Source: Acidimicrobiia bacterium (GTDB lineage: Bacteria; Actinomycetota; Acidimicrobiia; Acidimicrobiales; Aldehydirespiratoraceae). Taken from it: DNA of 44,105 bases. The notes under the pieces are model-generated. The model saw only the letters and a program-made list of their open reading frames with translations, was not told where the DNA came from and made no database searches. Shown one piece after another: positions 26,817 to 36,168 of this stretch. Numbering within the stretch: the stretch's first letter is position 1; the number at the start of each line of letters is the position of its first letter. Position numbers and translations under genes: made by a program. The stretch spans positions 1 through 44,105 of the forward strand of contig JAGWAO010000001.1 of assembly GCA_021296315.1 (NCBI GenBank). The letters are read 5' to 3'.

Positions 26817-29743
26817 AGCCCCGCCGCCTCCCCCGGCGTCTCAGCATCGTCGGTTCCGGCTTCGGGAGCCCGTCTCGAGCGCACTATGAGCCACGCGACC
26901 GCTGCGAGGCCGATCAGGGTGACCGCCATCGAGAACCACTCGACCGGGCTGCGGCCGTAGGTCAGGCGGACCTCGGTGTCGGTGGGCACCACGACCATGA
27001 AATTGGGGGTCACCCGGTACGGCCCCCTGGCGCCCGCGACGGACCAGTTGGGAAAGTACGACGTCTTCACCAGCACCGGCGATCCAACGCGATCCACCGT
27101 GAACGAGATCGAATGGTCCCCACGGACCAGGCCGCTGATCCGTGCCGGCTCAATGCTCTCTGCGGGCGCGACGTCAGGTAGGACATCCGCCAGCCGGCGC
27201 ATCACCTCCTGCCGGCCCAGATCGGCGCCGGACAGCCCGTCGCCCGGCTCTCGGAGGACGTCGGGCAGGGTCATCCGGGGCCAGTCGGCGGGCCCGCCGG
27301 CCGCGAGCAGGGGTCCGTCCCCGTCGGTGGCTCCGAAGGCGCCGACCGATGCCTCGAGCCAGTCGTCGCTCGAGTCGTCGAGGCTCCCGACCACCACCGG
27401 CAGCGTGGACAGTCCTGTCACCGGAGCGCTGCCGGACACCGCGAACACGACCCACGGACCCAGCGTCGTCGAGCCGATCTCGGTGAGTCCGGCCGATGCC
27501 CGGGCCTGGCGCACCGCGTCGGAGGAGAACGCCATGTAGTAGCGAACCCCCATGAGCCTCATGTGCTCCACGCCCCTGGCGACATCGAGTCCCGAGTAGG
27601 GCAGGTCCCGCTGGGCCCGTGACGGGGCGGACGACAACTCGGACTGCATCAGGAAATGGTACGGGACGGTGGCCGAGGCCTCGAAGTAGAGACCCTCCAT
27701 GGAGGCGATGCACCGATCGGTCCAGTACGGCAGCAGCATGGGCGCCATCGGCGTTCCGTAGGACCCGAGCCGTCCGGCCTCGTATTCCCAGAGGGCCGGG
27801 CCGCAGCCGTGGGTCTCGCCGATCCGGTCCATGGTCTCGACTAGATCCCAGTACTCGGAGCTGCCCCCGCCGTCGGCGGTCGGGCCCCTGCCCTCGTAGC
27901 CCTCGAAGTTGTACTCGACCCAGTACGAACCGAGATTCGACTCACTGGAACTGAACGGTCCCCACCGGTAGACGCCGTCGTCGCCGAGCTGCCCGCCGGG
28001 CAACGAGCGCAGCGGCAGCCCCACCATCACCATCACCGCGGCCGCAATCAGCGCCACCGCACCGCCGGCCGCAACCGTCCCCGCCGACCTTCGCACGAGC
28101 CCCGCCGGTGTCGCCTCCCGTACTTCTACGGCCCCCGCTCTTCCGACTTCGGCCTCTCCGGCTCCCGCTTCTCCGGCTCCCGCTTCTCCGGCTCCCGCCT
28201 CTCCGGCTCCCGCCTCTCCGGCTCCCGCTTCTCCGGCTCCCACTTCTCCGGCTCCCGCTTCTCCGGCTCCCGCTTCTCCGGCTCCCGCTTCTCCGGCTTC
28301 GTCGGCCCGCACCGCCAGCCACCGGTCCATGGCCGCTCGTCCCATCCGGATCGCCTCGCCCATGCCCAGAGCCGCCGTCAGGTACACGGTGAGGTAGTAG
28401 AAGGGCAGGATCCGGACATTCCAGAGGCGTCCCTCGGGCAGGATCACGAAGCCGGCGGCGACGATCGCTCCCGTCAACGCCAGCGCCATGCCGAGCCGTG
28501 CCCGCCTGAAGAACAGCAGCCCCGCTCCCACCAGCGCCAGGACGATGAACAGCTGCAGCGGCGGATCGTTCGTCAGGAAGCTGTAGTCGAACTCGCGGCG
28601 GGACCACAGCGAGGACAGGTAGCGGCGCTCCTTTCCCCAGCCCATGTCGTTGAGCAGGCTCCGGTTCCACCAGAACGGCAGCACCCACCAGGCGCTGAGA
28701 GCCGCGGCGAGCGCTCCGGTGGAGACGGTCCAGGAGAGCCGGCTGCGCCACTTGTGGGCGCGCCACGTCAGGACGAGCAGCAGCGCAGCCACCGCGGCCA
28801 GCGCGAAGAAGGCGGAGAACAGGTGCATCAGCCCGGTGAGGGCCAGCAGAGTGCCGGCCAGGACCCGGTGACGCCCCGAGGGCATGCCCCGCGCTGCCAC
28901 GCCTATGAACAGGACCGCGCTGGCCAGGCCCAGCGAGTAGGCGAACTCGCCCGCCATGGTCGACATGAGGTTGCCGCCGTAGATGTTGAACGAGCGGTCG
29001 AACAGGAACAGCAGCGTGGCCACCGGAGCCAGCACCTGACCCTCGGTGGAGACCCCGCCCAGACGCGCCATCGCCCACACCGCCACAGGCAGCGCCACCA
29101 CGCCGGCGATCGTCACCAGCTTCAGAGCGACGCCGTAGGGCATGGGTACCGCGAGCAGCGCGAGGGTGGCCGCGGCAACGGCCGCTCCCGCCCGCCAGCG
29201 GGGTCGTCCCCGCAGGCCGTACCACGCCCACCAGGCTGCCGTGGCGGGCAGCAGCAGCCCGGCCAGGGCGCGGTTGGCCACCGGGTCGTCGATGAACAGC
29301 TTGGCCGCCCCGGCTATCCCGGCCACACCCAGCGCGACGGTCCAGCACTGGCTGAGGGGCCGGCCCGCCCGACGGGCCGCCGCCATCACGACCGCGCCGG
29401 CCGCAAGGGCCACTGCGAGGTAGGCGAAGACGGCGGTATGAAGGTCGAGGCCCACGTCGATCATCACGACGAGCAGCGACGGGACCACCATGTAGAACGT
29501 GAATGCGGGAAAGCCGGCGTACCAGTCGTGGGTCCACCCGGTCAGCCTCAGCTCGCCGATGAGGACATCCCTCAGGTAGGCGGGTGCCCAGACGTGGGCT
29601 CCGAGGTCGCCCCCGGTGGGCGTGGTGTCGGTGAACCAGAGCCAGGGCCGCAGGTTGACGACCACGAACCCGACGACCGCGACGAGCACCGCCAAGAGCA
29701 CCGCCACGTCGGGGACGAGCCCCCGGCGGCGACTGCTCAACAC
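26813..29743 (-). CDS. Large polytopic membrane protein (PTPS-related/GT-C-like)
   Basis: About 976 residues with a dozen or so membrane segments, then a large extracytoplasmic domain and a final membrane segment (about 940-960). After the first helix comes WFTDTTPTGGDLGAHVW, an acidic loop like that of 6-pyruvoyl-tetrahydropterin-synthase-related and GT-C membrane glycosyltransferases. Residues about 483-531 are an AGAGE pentapeptide repeat in a cytoplasmic loop. I favour GTG 29741-29743: TATGCT (minus strand, 29752-29757) lies 8 nt upstream, suiting a leaderless start. It is coupled to the GT2 gene. The exact reaction is unknown; transfer of polyprenyl-linked sugars is likely. Confidence 0.75.
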   Translation of the reverse strand: MLSSRRRGLVPDVAVLLAVLVAVVGFVVVNLRPWLWFTDTTPTGGDLGAHVWAPAYLRDVLIGELRLTGWTHDWYAGFPAFTFYMVVPSLLVVMIDVGLDLHTAVFAYLAVALAAGAVVMAAARRAGRPLSQCWTVALGVAGIAGAAKLFIDDPVANRALAGLLLPATAAWWAWYGLRGRPRWRAGAAVAAATLALLAVPMPYGVALKLVTIAGVVALPVAVWAMARLGGVSTEGQVLAPVATLLFLFDRSFNIYGGNLMSTMAGEFAYSLGLASAVLFIGVAARGMPSGRHRVLAGTLLALTGLMHLFSAFFALAAVAALLLVLTWRAHKWRSRLSWTVSTGALAAALSAWWVLPFWWNRSLLNDMGWGKERRYLSSLWSRREFDYSFLTNDPPLQLFIVLALVGAGLLFFRRARLGMALALTGAIVAAGFVILPEGRLWNVRILPFYYLTVYLTAALGMGEAIRMGRAAMDRWLAVRADEAGEAGAGEAGAGEAGAGEVGAGEAGAGEAGAGEAGAGEAGAGEAGAGEAEVGRAGAVEVREATPAGLVRRSAGTVAAGGAVALIAAAVMVMVGLPLRSLPGGQLGDDGVYRWGPFSSSESNLGSYWVEYNFEGYEGRGPTADGGGSSEYWDLVETMDRIGETHGCGPALWEYEAGRLGSYGTPMAPMLLPYWTDRCIASMEGLYFEASATVPYHFLMQSELSSAPSRAQRDLPYSGLDVARGVEHMRLMGVRYYMAFSSDAVRQARASAGLTEIGSTTLGPWVVFAVSGSAPVTGLSTLPVVVGSLDDSSDDWLEASVGAFGATDGDGPLLAAGGPADWPRMTLPDVLREPGDGLSGADLGRQEVMRRLADVLPDVAPAESIEPARISGLVRGDHSISFTVDRVGSPVLVKTSYFPNWSVAGARGPYRVTPNFMVVVPTDTEVRLTYGRSPVEWFSMAVTLIGLAAVAWLIVRSRRAPEAGTDDAETPGEAAGL
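28156..28299 (-). repeat. 15-bp coding tandem repeat, about 9.6 copies
   Basis: Nine full copies and a partial one of a 15-bp unit (plus strand CTCCGGCTCCCGCTT, with CCT or ACTT variants at three units). It lies in frame in the large membrane protein and encodes repeated Gly-Glu-Ala-Gly-Ala. Because 15 is a multiple of 3, copy number can change without breaking the frame. Near-perfect identity suggests recent expansion. Confidence 0.95.
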
Positions 29744-29831
29744 GGGCAAGTAGCATAAGTGGCCGAGCGGATAGGGAGCGACTCGTGTGTCGCAGTGCCG
29801 CCGAGGGCCTGGTCAATCCGGTGGGGCCGCG

Positions 29832-30524
29832 TCAGGCCAGCAGCACGACGACCGTGACCGCGTTGAAGGCAGTGTGCGACCACAGGGCCGCGCCGAGGCG
29901 CCGGGTGGCCAGCACCAGCAGGCCGTGCACGATCCCGATCACGAGCAGCGCCGGGAACTGCACCACCTGGAAGTGGACCACCGCGAACGCGAGCGAGGAG
30001 ACCGTCACGGCGCGGACCGGCCCGAACCGGTCCCGCAGGGCCCCCTGGAGCAGACCCCGGAAGAACACCTCCTCGGTGAGGGGAGCCGCGATCACGGTCA
30101 TGAGCACCAGCGCCGCGACCTCCAGGGGCGCCCCGGCCAGGTCGACGAGTTCTCGGGCCGGCGCCTCCACATCGACATCCTCGAACACTTCGAGGATCGG
30201 GATGTAGAGCAGCGGGAGCACCACCAACTGCAACAGCAGGCCGACGGCGATGCCCAACGGCACATCGACGGGCCGCATTCGCCAACCCATCTGCTCGGAC
30301 CAGTTCAGGCCGCGGGACCGGGCCAGCAGCGGCGTCCCGAGCAGCCCGATCCACAGGGGAACCTGGAGCAGGACCAGTGCGCCCAGCGTCAACTCCGACG
30401 AAGCCTCCTCGCCGCCGGGGTCCACTCCCAGAAAGGCCACCACCGCGATCGCGCCGACCAGGCTCCCCAAGAACCCCAGAGTCCATCCGACCACCGCCCA
30501 CTTCAGCCGCGTCGTGGCCGGCAT
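29832..30524 (-). CDS. CPBP-family intramembrane metalloprotease
   Basis: A 230-residue integral membrane protein of the CPBP (Abi, Rce1-like) family. The diagnostic motifs are in order: TEEVFFRGLL (EExxxR), FAVVHFQ and SHTAFN, which hold the glutamates and histidines of the active site. Family members cleave membrane proteins, and some act in bacteriocin immunity; the target here is unknown. The start is ATG 30522-30524, with AAGG 6 nt upstream; longer readings add a basic stretch with no support. It is divergent from membrane protein B across a 237-bp spacer. Confidence 0.9.
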   Translation of the reverse strand: MPATTRLKWAVVGWTLGFLGSLVGAIAVVAFLGVDPGGEEASSELTLGALVLLQVPLWIGLLGTPLLARSRGLNWSEQMGWRMRPVDVPLGIAVGLLLQLVVLPLLYIPILEVFEDVDVEAPARELVDLAGAPLEVAALVLMTVIAAPLTEEVFFRGLLQGALRDRFGPVRAVTVSSLAFAVVHFQVVQFPALLVIGIVHGLLVLATRRLGAALWSHTAFNAVTVVVLLA

Positions 30525-30676
30525 ACGGGACCTTGACGGCATGGATCGCCACCGTACCGGAAGAGGGCGCCACCGCATTCGGTGCGTCCCAACTCCGGCC
30601 GTCAACAGGCACGGAGCCGCTGAGCGCTGACTCTCCCAGACCGTTGGCCGGATTGGTCATGCCTCTCACACCGTGA

Positions 30677-30730
30677 TGCATGCCATTGGATGCATGCCAT
30701 TGGATGCATGCCATTGGATGCATGCCATTG
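30677..30730. repeat. 14-bp tandem repeat upstream of membrane protein B
   Basis: Three perfect copies of TGCATGCCATTGGA (30677-30718) and a fourth of 12 bases (30719-30730). Each unit contains the palindromes ATGCAT (across the junction) and GCATGC. It lies in the divergent spacer between the CPBP protease and membrane protein B, so copy number could alter promoter geometry. Base composition is far less GC-rich than its surroundings. Confidence 0.95.
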
Positions 30731-30761
30731 ATGGAGTCCGTCCATCTGCGAACATGGCGCG

Positions 30762-32474
30762 GTGACTACGGGAACCGCGCTGACTCGACGGTGGCGCGCC
30801 GCCGCCCTGCCCGCACTGATCGCCACCGTCCCGCTGGTCGGAATGTCCTTGCAGGGCGATGAGCGGCCGAGGGTCTATTCGGTGATCAGTCGGTACAGCT
30901 CGAATCCCTTCAAGATGATCAAGGGCACATATGATGAACTCGACTTCTTCCTGAGCCGGGGCAACTTCCGCCCGGTAGGACGACTGCTCGAGACTGTCGA
31001 GCACGGCTTCATCTTCGAGGCGGGAGAAGCGACCGGGCTGGCCCCCCATGTTGTCCATGGAGTGATCCGGCTTCTCATGGTGGTGCTTCTAGCGGGAGTA
31101 GCCGCATCGGTCGTGGCGGCGCTTGCACGGTCGGCGGGAGCAACGGCAGGCCACCCGCTCCTCGTTCTCTACCCGCTGATCTTGGGAACTGTGCTGGTTG
31201 CGAGTGGAAGCCACGGCCCCGACGCCCCCTATCGCTGGTTCAATCACATCACCTTGGTGCACTTCCCGCACACCATCATCGGAGCCGTCGTCCTGGTCCT
31301 GGGAATCGCGCTTGTTGTGGCACGCGACCGCGACATGGAGACCCGGCCCGTGAGACGAGCCGAACTCGCCGCTATGGCCGGCCTGGGCGGGCTGGCCGCC
31401 GTCTTCTACGATCTCGTGTACCTGGCACCCGCCCTGGCCGCCGTCTTCGTGGCAGCACGGGTCATCGCCGCCGGCCGGCCCGTCAAGGAGATCCTCGCGA
31501 CCGCAGCGGTGAAGCGATGGGCTGCGCTGAGCGTCGGCTTCCTGGTCGTCTTCATCCCAGTCCGTATCGAGATCGCCCGCCGATGCTCCGAGGCGGACTG
31601 CTACGTCGGAACGGACATCAGCCTCTCTCCCGACGTCCTCAACCACTTCGGGCGTCGACTGATCGCGGGGACGCCGCCAGCCGGCTGGTTGCACAATGCT
31701 GAACTGGCGCGGCACTTCGGAATCGACCTGGGTCTGCGCGACCTCGCCACGAACGCGCTGACCGGAATCCTCCTGGTCGCCATCGCCGCTGTGGCAGTGG
31801 CCACGGTCATCTCGGTTTCCAGGGCCGGGGGGCACGGGCGGAACTTGGCCCGACCGGGAGTCCTGTCGGAGGCCGCCGAGACTGGATCGCCGCCCCGATC
31901 CCCCCTCCCCCGAGTCCTGTCGGAGGCCGCCGAGACTGGATCGCCGCCCCGATCATTCCGTCTCGCGCTGGCCCTGGCGTTGATCGGAGCGGCCGGTGCT
32001 TCGCTCTCGGCACTGCTGGCGAGCCTCGTGACGGTCGTGCAGAATATCGAGCCGAGAGCCATAGATGCCTGGCGTGAGACCCTCCTGACCCAGGTTGCCT
32101 GGTCGTTCTTGATCTCCGCGTGCCTGGCAGCCACCCTGGGCGCAGTCCGATATCGAAGCTCCAGGCAGATCGCAGTGGGCCTAGCAGCCGCGCTGCTCGC
32201 CGCATCTCTGACGGCCACGCTTCTCGCCAACTGGCGAATGGCCCAGGCGGACAGACAGACCCCACTCTCGTCAATCACCAGCCAGATCTCGGCTGCCGTG
32301 ATCAACCTCGACACCACCGAGAACGGCAACGCCCGCCGCTGTTCGCTGATAGACGCATACTCCGAACTGGTTCCCGACCACCTGAACATGGGCGGACCGG
32401 CCGTACAGGAGCATCTCGACCATCTCATGCTCCAACGACACGGCTGGCCGTTCTGCGATCGGACCCGGTATTGA
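30762..32474 (+). CDS. Uncharacterised polytopic membrane protein B
   Basis: A 570-residue paralogue of membrane protein A (20371-22008). Both begin with a basic stretch, a membrane helix and then VPLVGMSLQGDER at the same residue number (Gly32-Asp33-Glu34), with GNFRPVGR at 67-74. Shared blocks continue to the end: YDLVYxAPA, KRWAALSVGFLVVFIPVRIEI, a CSEADCY cysteine pair, AWRETLLTQVAWS, and NARRCSLIDAYSELVPDHL...HGWPFCD. B has an extra loop (SHGPDAPYRWFNHITLVHF) near residue 147 and an in-frame duplication near residue 370. No ribosome site is seen before the GTG. Function unknown; probably envelope-related from context. Confidence 0.8.
   Translation: MTTGTALTRRWRAAALPALIATVPLVGMSLQGDERPRVYSVISRYSSNPFKMIKGTYDELDFFLSRGNFRPVGRLLETVEHGFIFEAGEATGLAPHVVHGVIRLLMVVLLAGVAASVVAALARSAGATAGHPLLVLYPLILGTVLVASGSHGPDAPYRWFNHITLVHFPHTIIGAVVLVLGIALVVARDRDMETRPVRRAELAAMAGLGGLAAVFYDLVYLAPALAAVFVAARVIAAGRPVKEILATAAVKRWAALSVGFLVVFIPVRIEIARRCSEADCYVGTDISLSPDVLNHFGRRLIAGTPPAGWLHNAELARHFGIDLGLRDLATNALTGILLVAIAAVAVATVISVSRAGGHGRNLARPGVLSEAAETGSPPRSPLPRVLSEAAETGSPPRSFRLALALALIGAAGASLSALLASLVTVVQNIEPRAIDAWRETLLTQVAWSFLISACLAATLGAVRYRSSRQIAVGLAAALLAASLTATLLANWRMAQADRQTPLSSITSQISAAVINLDTTENGNARRCSLIDAYSELVPDHLNMGGPAVQEHLDHLMLQRHGWPFCDRTRY
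31858..31954 (+). repeat. 43-bp direct repeat inside membrane protein B
   Basis: Two perfect 43-bp copies at 31858-31900 and 31912-31954, separated by an 11-bp C-rich spacer (period 54 bp, 18 codons, in frame). Each encodes VLSEAAETGSPPRS. They lie in the hydrophilic loop that in protein A is unrelated ([14 protein letters not shown]). The perfect identity points to a recent event. Confidence 0.95.
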
Positions 32475-32490
32475 AGACCCGGTCTTGAAG
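32463..32490 (+). repeat. 14-bp duplication at the end of membrane protein B
   Basis: ACCCGGTATTGAAG (32463-32476) is followed directly by ACCCGGTCTTGAAG, 13 of 14 identical. The first copy contains the TGA stop. A 6-bp inverted repeat (GGTCTT ... AAGACC, 32481-32505) follows, a weak terminator candidate without a T-tract. Confidence 0.8.
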
Positions 32491-32556
32491 AAGAACAAGA
32501 AGACCAGTTGACTGCCTCGCAGGGAAGTCAGGCGCCGCCGGACTAATCTGAGTGCC

Positions 32557-34599
32557 GTGGCTGACAGCACGCCGCCGCCCCCTCCGCCGCCCCCGCACGA
32601 CGGCAAGCGGTCCCGGTCGCCGTTGCGGCCCTCTCCGGAGTCACAGCGTCGCTCGCGCCTGGTGGTATGGCTGATGATCGGCGCGATCATCGCCATCTTT
32701 CTGGCCACCACCATGCTCCCCAGCGATTCGGGCAACGAGATCTCCTACCCGGACTTCCTCGACCGGGTGACCGAGGGCGGGATCGTTCAGGGCACCTACA
32801 ACAACAACAGCGGGAGCATCAAGGCAACAGCCGTCGACGGCACCGAATACGCCTCCAACGGCCCGCTGCCGCTGCCCGATGCCGACACCGCGCTGATCAA
32901 CGAGCACGTCCCGGAGTTCCGCTACGAGACTCCCGAGACGAACTTCTTCCTGTCGATACTGCCGCTCCTGCTGCCCATCGGGCTGCTCATCCTGTTCTTC
33001 TGGTGGATGCAGCGGCGGGCTCAGGGGCAGATGGGCAGCATCATGTCGATCGGACGGAGCCGGGCCAAGACCTACACCACCGAGCGGCCCGGCACGACCT
33101 TCGACGACGTCGCCGGCTACGAGGGCGTCAAGCAGGAGATCACCGAGATCGTCGACTTCCTCAAGACGCCGGAGCGCTTCGCCGAGATCGGGGCCCGGGT
33201 GCCGAAGGGCGTGCTGCTGGTGGGCCCCCCGGGCACGGGCAAGACGCTGATCGCCAAGGCCGTGGCGGGCGAGGCGGGCGTGCCGTTCCTCTCGGTGACG
33301 GGCTCGGACTTCATGGAGATGTTCGTGGGAGTCGGCGCCAGCCGGGTCCGCGACCTGTTCCAGTCGGCCCGCAAGATGGGCAAGGCCATCATCTTCATCG
33401 ACGAGGTCGACTCGATCGGCCGCAAGCGGGGCGCGGGCCTCGGAGGGGGCCACGACGAGCGCGAGCAGACCCTCAACCAGATGCTCTCGGAGATGGACGG
33501 CTTCGAGGGGTCCGAGGGGATCGTGATGATGGCCGCGACCAACCGGCCCGACATCCTCGACCCCGCCCTGCTGCGGCCGGGACGGTTCGACCGCCAGGTC
33601 GTGGTGCCGCTGCCGGAGCTGTCGGACCGTCACGCCATCCTCGAGGTACATGTCAAGGGCAAGCGAACGGCCGAGAACCTGGACCTCAATGTGGTGGCCC
33701 GGGGCACGCCGGGGATGAGCGGCGCCGACCTGGCCAACCTGATCAACGAGGCCGCCCTGTACGCGGTGCGCGAGGGCGACGAGGAGATCGGGGCCCGGCA
33801 CGTCGAGATGGCCCGCGACCGGGTGATCATGGGCCAGAAGCGCGAGTCGCTGGCCCTGACCGACGACGAGAAGGAGGCCATCGCCTACCACGAGGCAGGC
33901 CACGCCGTGTGTGCGGCGGTGCTCCCGACAGCCGACCCGCTTCACAAGGTGACGATCATCCCCAGCGGGATGGCGCTGGGCGTCACCATGCAGCTGCCCG
34001 AGGAGGACCGCCACATCTACCGCTCCGACTACATCCGCGACCGCCTCGTGGTGATGTTCGGCGGCCGTATCGCCGAGGAGCTCGTGTTCGGGATCAGCAG
34101 CACCGGCGCCGCCGACGACCTGATGCGGGCCACCGCACTGGCGCGGTCGATGGTCCGGGAGTGGGGCATGTCCACCGAGATCGGCCCGATGGCGTGGGGA
34201 TCACAGAACCAGGTGTTCCTGGGCGAGGACCTGGTGCAGACCCGCGACTACAGCGACGAGACGGCCCGGGTCATCGACGAGGAGACCGAACGCATCCTGC
34301 GCGAGCAGCAGGAGCGGTGCCTCCAGACCCTCACCGAGTACCGCTACGGGCTCGACCTGGTGGCCAGGGCCCTGCTCGAGCACGAGACCATCAGCGGAGA
34401 GGAAGTCGACCGCCTCATAGCGGTGTCCCGCGAAGGCTCGCGGGCGGGCGACGGGGCCGACACCACGCCGAGTGCCCGCGCACCGTCCGGCGACGACGGC
34501 GCGCCGCGTGCCGACATGCCGTCCGGCGACGACAGCCCCCCCGGCGCCGAGGGCAACGGCGCAGGCGCCCCCAGCAGCGTCCCCAGTTCCACGGCCTGA
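32557..34599 (+). CDS. ftsH: ATP-dependent zinc metalloprotease FtsH
   Basis: A 680-residue membrane-anchored AAA+ protease that degrades misfolded membrane proteins and regulators. Two N-terminal membrane segments flank an extracytoplasmic domain. Then come Walker A GPPGTGKT (223-230), Walker [12 protein letters not shown], the second region of homology ([23 protein letters not shown]) and the zinc site HEAGH (445-449). The C-terminal 70 residues are a Ser/Gly/Asp-rich tail with a SGDDxxPxA-type repeat. GTG start at 32557; TAATCT (32544-32549) would give a leaderless transcript, as no ribosome site is visible. Confidence 0.97.
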   Translation: MADSTPPPPPPPPHDGKRSRSPLRPSPESQRRSRLVVWLMIGAIIAIFLATTMLPSDSGNEISYPDFLDRVTEGGIVQGTYNNNSGSIKATAVDGTEYASNGPLPLPDADTALINEHVPEFRYETPETNFFLSILPLLLPIGLLILFFWWMQRRAQGQMGSIMSIGRSRAKTYTTERPGTTFDDVAGYEGVKQEITEIVDFLKTPERFAEIGARVPKGVLLVGPPGTGKTLIAKAVAGEAGVPFLSVTGSDFMEMFVGVGASRVRDLFQSARKMGKAIIFIDEVDSIGRKRGAGLGGGHDEREQTLNQMLSEMDGFEGSEGIVMMAATNRPDILDPALLRPGRFDRQVVVPLPELSDRHAILEVHVKGKRTAENLDLNVVARGTPGMSGADLANLINEAALYAVREGDEEIGARHVEMARDRVIMGQKRESLALTDDEKEAIAYHEAGHAVCAAVLPTADPLHKVTIIPSGMALGVTMQLPEEDRHIYRSDYIRDRLVVMFGGRIAEELVFGISSTGAADDLMRATALARSMVREWGMSTEIGPMAWGSQNQVFLGEDLVQTRDYSDETARVIDEETERILREQQERCLQTLTEYRYGLDLVARALLEHETISGEEVDRLIAVSREGSRAGDGADTTPSARAPSGDDGAPRADMPSGDDSPPGAEGNGAGAPSSVPSSTA

Positions 34600-34680
34600 C
34601 ACCCGGACCGAGGCCGGTCGGCTCACCGAGGCCGGCCGGTCGGCTCCCGGATCCCCTCGAGGGGGCGGCGGGGTAGCGGG
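34600..34680. other. Convergent spacer with GC-rich repeats
   Basis: This 81-bp spacer separates the ends of ftsH and the DUF5719-like gene. It contains a short direct repeat (ACCGAGGCCGG at 34607 and 34625), a small hairpin (34606-34619) and the palindrome CCCCTCGAGGGG (34653-34664). It may serve as a two-way terminator, but no T-tract is present on either side. Confidence 0.4.
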
Positions 34681-36168
34681 TCAGCGGATCCCGTCGATGG
34701 GCACCGGTTCGTCGGTGGCCACGCCCAGCGAAGCCGAGCGAGACGTGAGACCGACCAGCTCACGGCCGACAACGACCGGCGCCGACGACTCCACCTGCAC
34801 CAGGAACCGGTCAGAGCCCAGCGACGCCAGCGACAGCCTGCGGCTCCGGCCGGGCCCGATCTCGGTGGAGCGGACCAGTTCGCCGTCGACGCTCACGTCG
34901 ACCTCGGCGATTCCCGCCGCCGACGGGTTGACGATCACCAGGGCCCCGGCGTCGCCCAGCTCGATGTCGCGGTCCGAGGCGGGCACCTCCGCCGGCACCA
35001 GCCAGCGACGGGAGGCGCCGTCGGCACCGCTCGTCGCCGTCGAGCCGGCCACATCCGCCTCACCGGCGCCGGCGGGATCGGCAGTCGAGGTGACGCTGGT
35101 GATCGACGCGGCCACCGGTACAGCATCCAGGGAGCGGGCTGCCAGGGAGCGGACGACCACGCTGAAGTGGCCGATGCCATCCAGCCGTCCCTGCTCGGAC
35201 AGGTCGACCAGAACGGTCCGGCCCGGGCGGACCGTGATCTCGATGGGGTTCACCTGGATTCCCGGATCCTCGGGAATGATCTCCAGGTCCACCTCCGCGA
35301 CGTCGGTGGTCGACGGGTTGGACACGGCCACGACGTCCCTCCTGGAAGCCCCGACCGCGGCAACCGGAAGATGCCACAGATCGGCGGCGCCTGCGACCGC
35401 CGGAGCGGTGCGGGCGCCGCGGCCGGCGACGGGGCCGTCGGAGATCTGGATCCACGACGCGGCCACACGGCCGGAGACGACGTTGATGAAGGCGGCGACC
35501 GTCGCGGCCACCGTGACCTCGTCCGTCACGTCCACGGCCACCACCCGCTGGGCCGGTATGACGAGCCCGTCGATCGAGTCCCGGCCCACATCGGCCACCA
35601 GTTCGATGTCGGCCACCGCGACGTCCGGGAACGGGTTGAGCAGCATCACCACGAAGCGCTCCCGCTCCACCGCCGAGCGGGTGGCGCCGTTGGAGACAAC
35701 CCAGCTGTCGGCCACCCGGGTGAGGCAGGGCGAACGGCCCACCCCTCCTTGTGACGCAGTGAGGATCTGCTCCACGACCACGTCGGAACCCTTGGCCTCG
35801 ACCATCACCCCGACCCAGTCGGCTCCGGGCACCGCGTCGGACGGCTGGAGCAGGGCGCGGCCCCGGGGCTCTATGTCCATCTGGAACATCGCCGGTTCCT
35901 GCACCGCAGACCCGCCGGGCAGCACCGACACGGTGACGGTTCGCGGCTCATCGGATCCGTTGGCCATCTGGACCGTCAACTCGGCGATTCCCGACGGCCC
36001 GCTGCCGCCCGGACAGAACCATGTGTTCACCACCGCGGTCGGAGCGACCAGAGCCGACGTGTACTGGTATTCGACGTCCGATTGCGGGCGATCCGCCAGA
36101 TCGACGAGAACGCCGGCCAGCAACAGGCCGGCGATGGCGACAATGGCGAGCACTCGCATCGAACCCAT
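34681..36168 (-). CDS. DUF5719-like secreted/anchored protein
   Basis: A 495-residue protein with an N-terminal signal anchor (MRVLAIVAIAGLLLAGVLVDL) and a large extracytoplasmic part made of beta-rich segments that recur (VVSNPSTTDVAEVDLEI, VIVNPSAAGIAEVDVSV, VVMLLNPFPDVAVADIEL). It resembles the DUF5719 proteins encoded after a giant GT2 in actinobacteria; their function is not known. The start ATG 36166-36168 overlaps the TGA of the GT2 gene (TGATG), so the two are coupled. The Asn-Pro pattern suggests repeated Ig-like modules. Confidence 0.72.
   Translation of the reverse strand: MGSMRVLAIVAIAGLLLAGVLVDLADRPQSDVEYQYTSALVAPTAVVNTWFCPGGSGPSGIAELTVQMANGSDEPRTVTVSVLPGGSAVQEPAMFQMDIEPRGRALLQPSDAVPGADWVGVMVEAKGSDVVVEQILTASQGGVGRSPCLTRVADSWVVSNGATRSAVERERFVVMLLNPFPDVAVADIELVADVGRDSIDGLVIPAQRVVAVDVTDEVTVAATVAAFINVVSGRVAASWIQISDGPVAGRGARTAPAVAGAADLWHLPVAAVGASRRDVVAVSNPSTTDVAEVDLEIIPEDPGIQVNPIEITVRPGRTVLVDLSEQGRLDGIGHFSVVVRSLAARSLDAVPVAASITSVTSTADPAGAGEADVAGSTATSGADGASRRWLVPAEVPASDRDIELGDAGALVIVNPSAAGIAEVDVSVDGELVRSTEIGPGRSRRLSLASLGSDRFLVQVESSAPVVVGRELVGLTSRSASLGVATDEPVPIDGIR

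Noticed and set aside
29752-29835. tRNA-like stretch (GTGGCCGAGCGG ... GGTCAATCC) resembling a Leu/Ser/Cys tRNA
   Set aside because: The anticodon loop would have six bases, the T-arm does not pair and the acceptor ends do not match. The resemblance is limited to the D-loop-like start.
30602-30723. Minus-strand peptide from the 14-bp repeat (repeated Met-His-Pro-Met-Ala)
   Set aside because: It arises from reading the non-coding repeat; no start signal or homology supports it.
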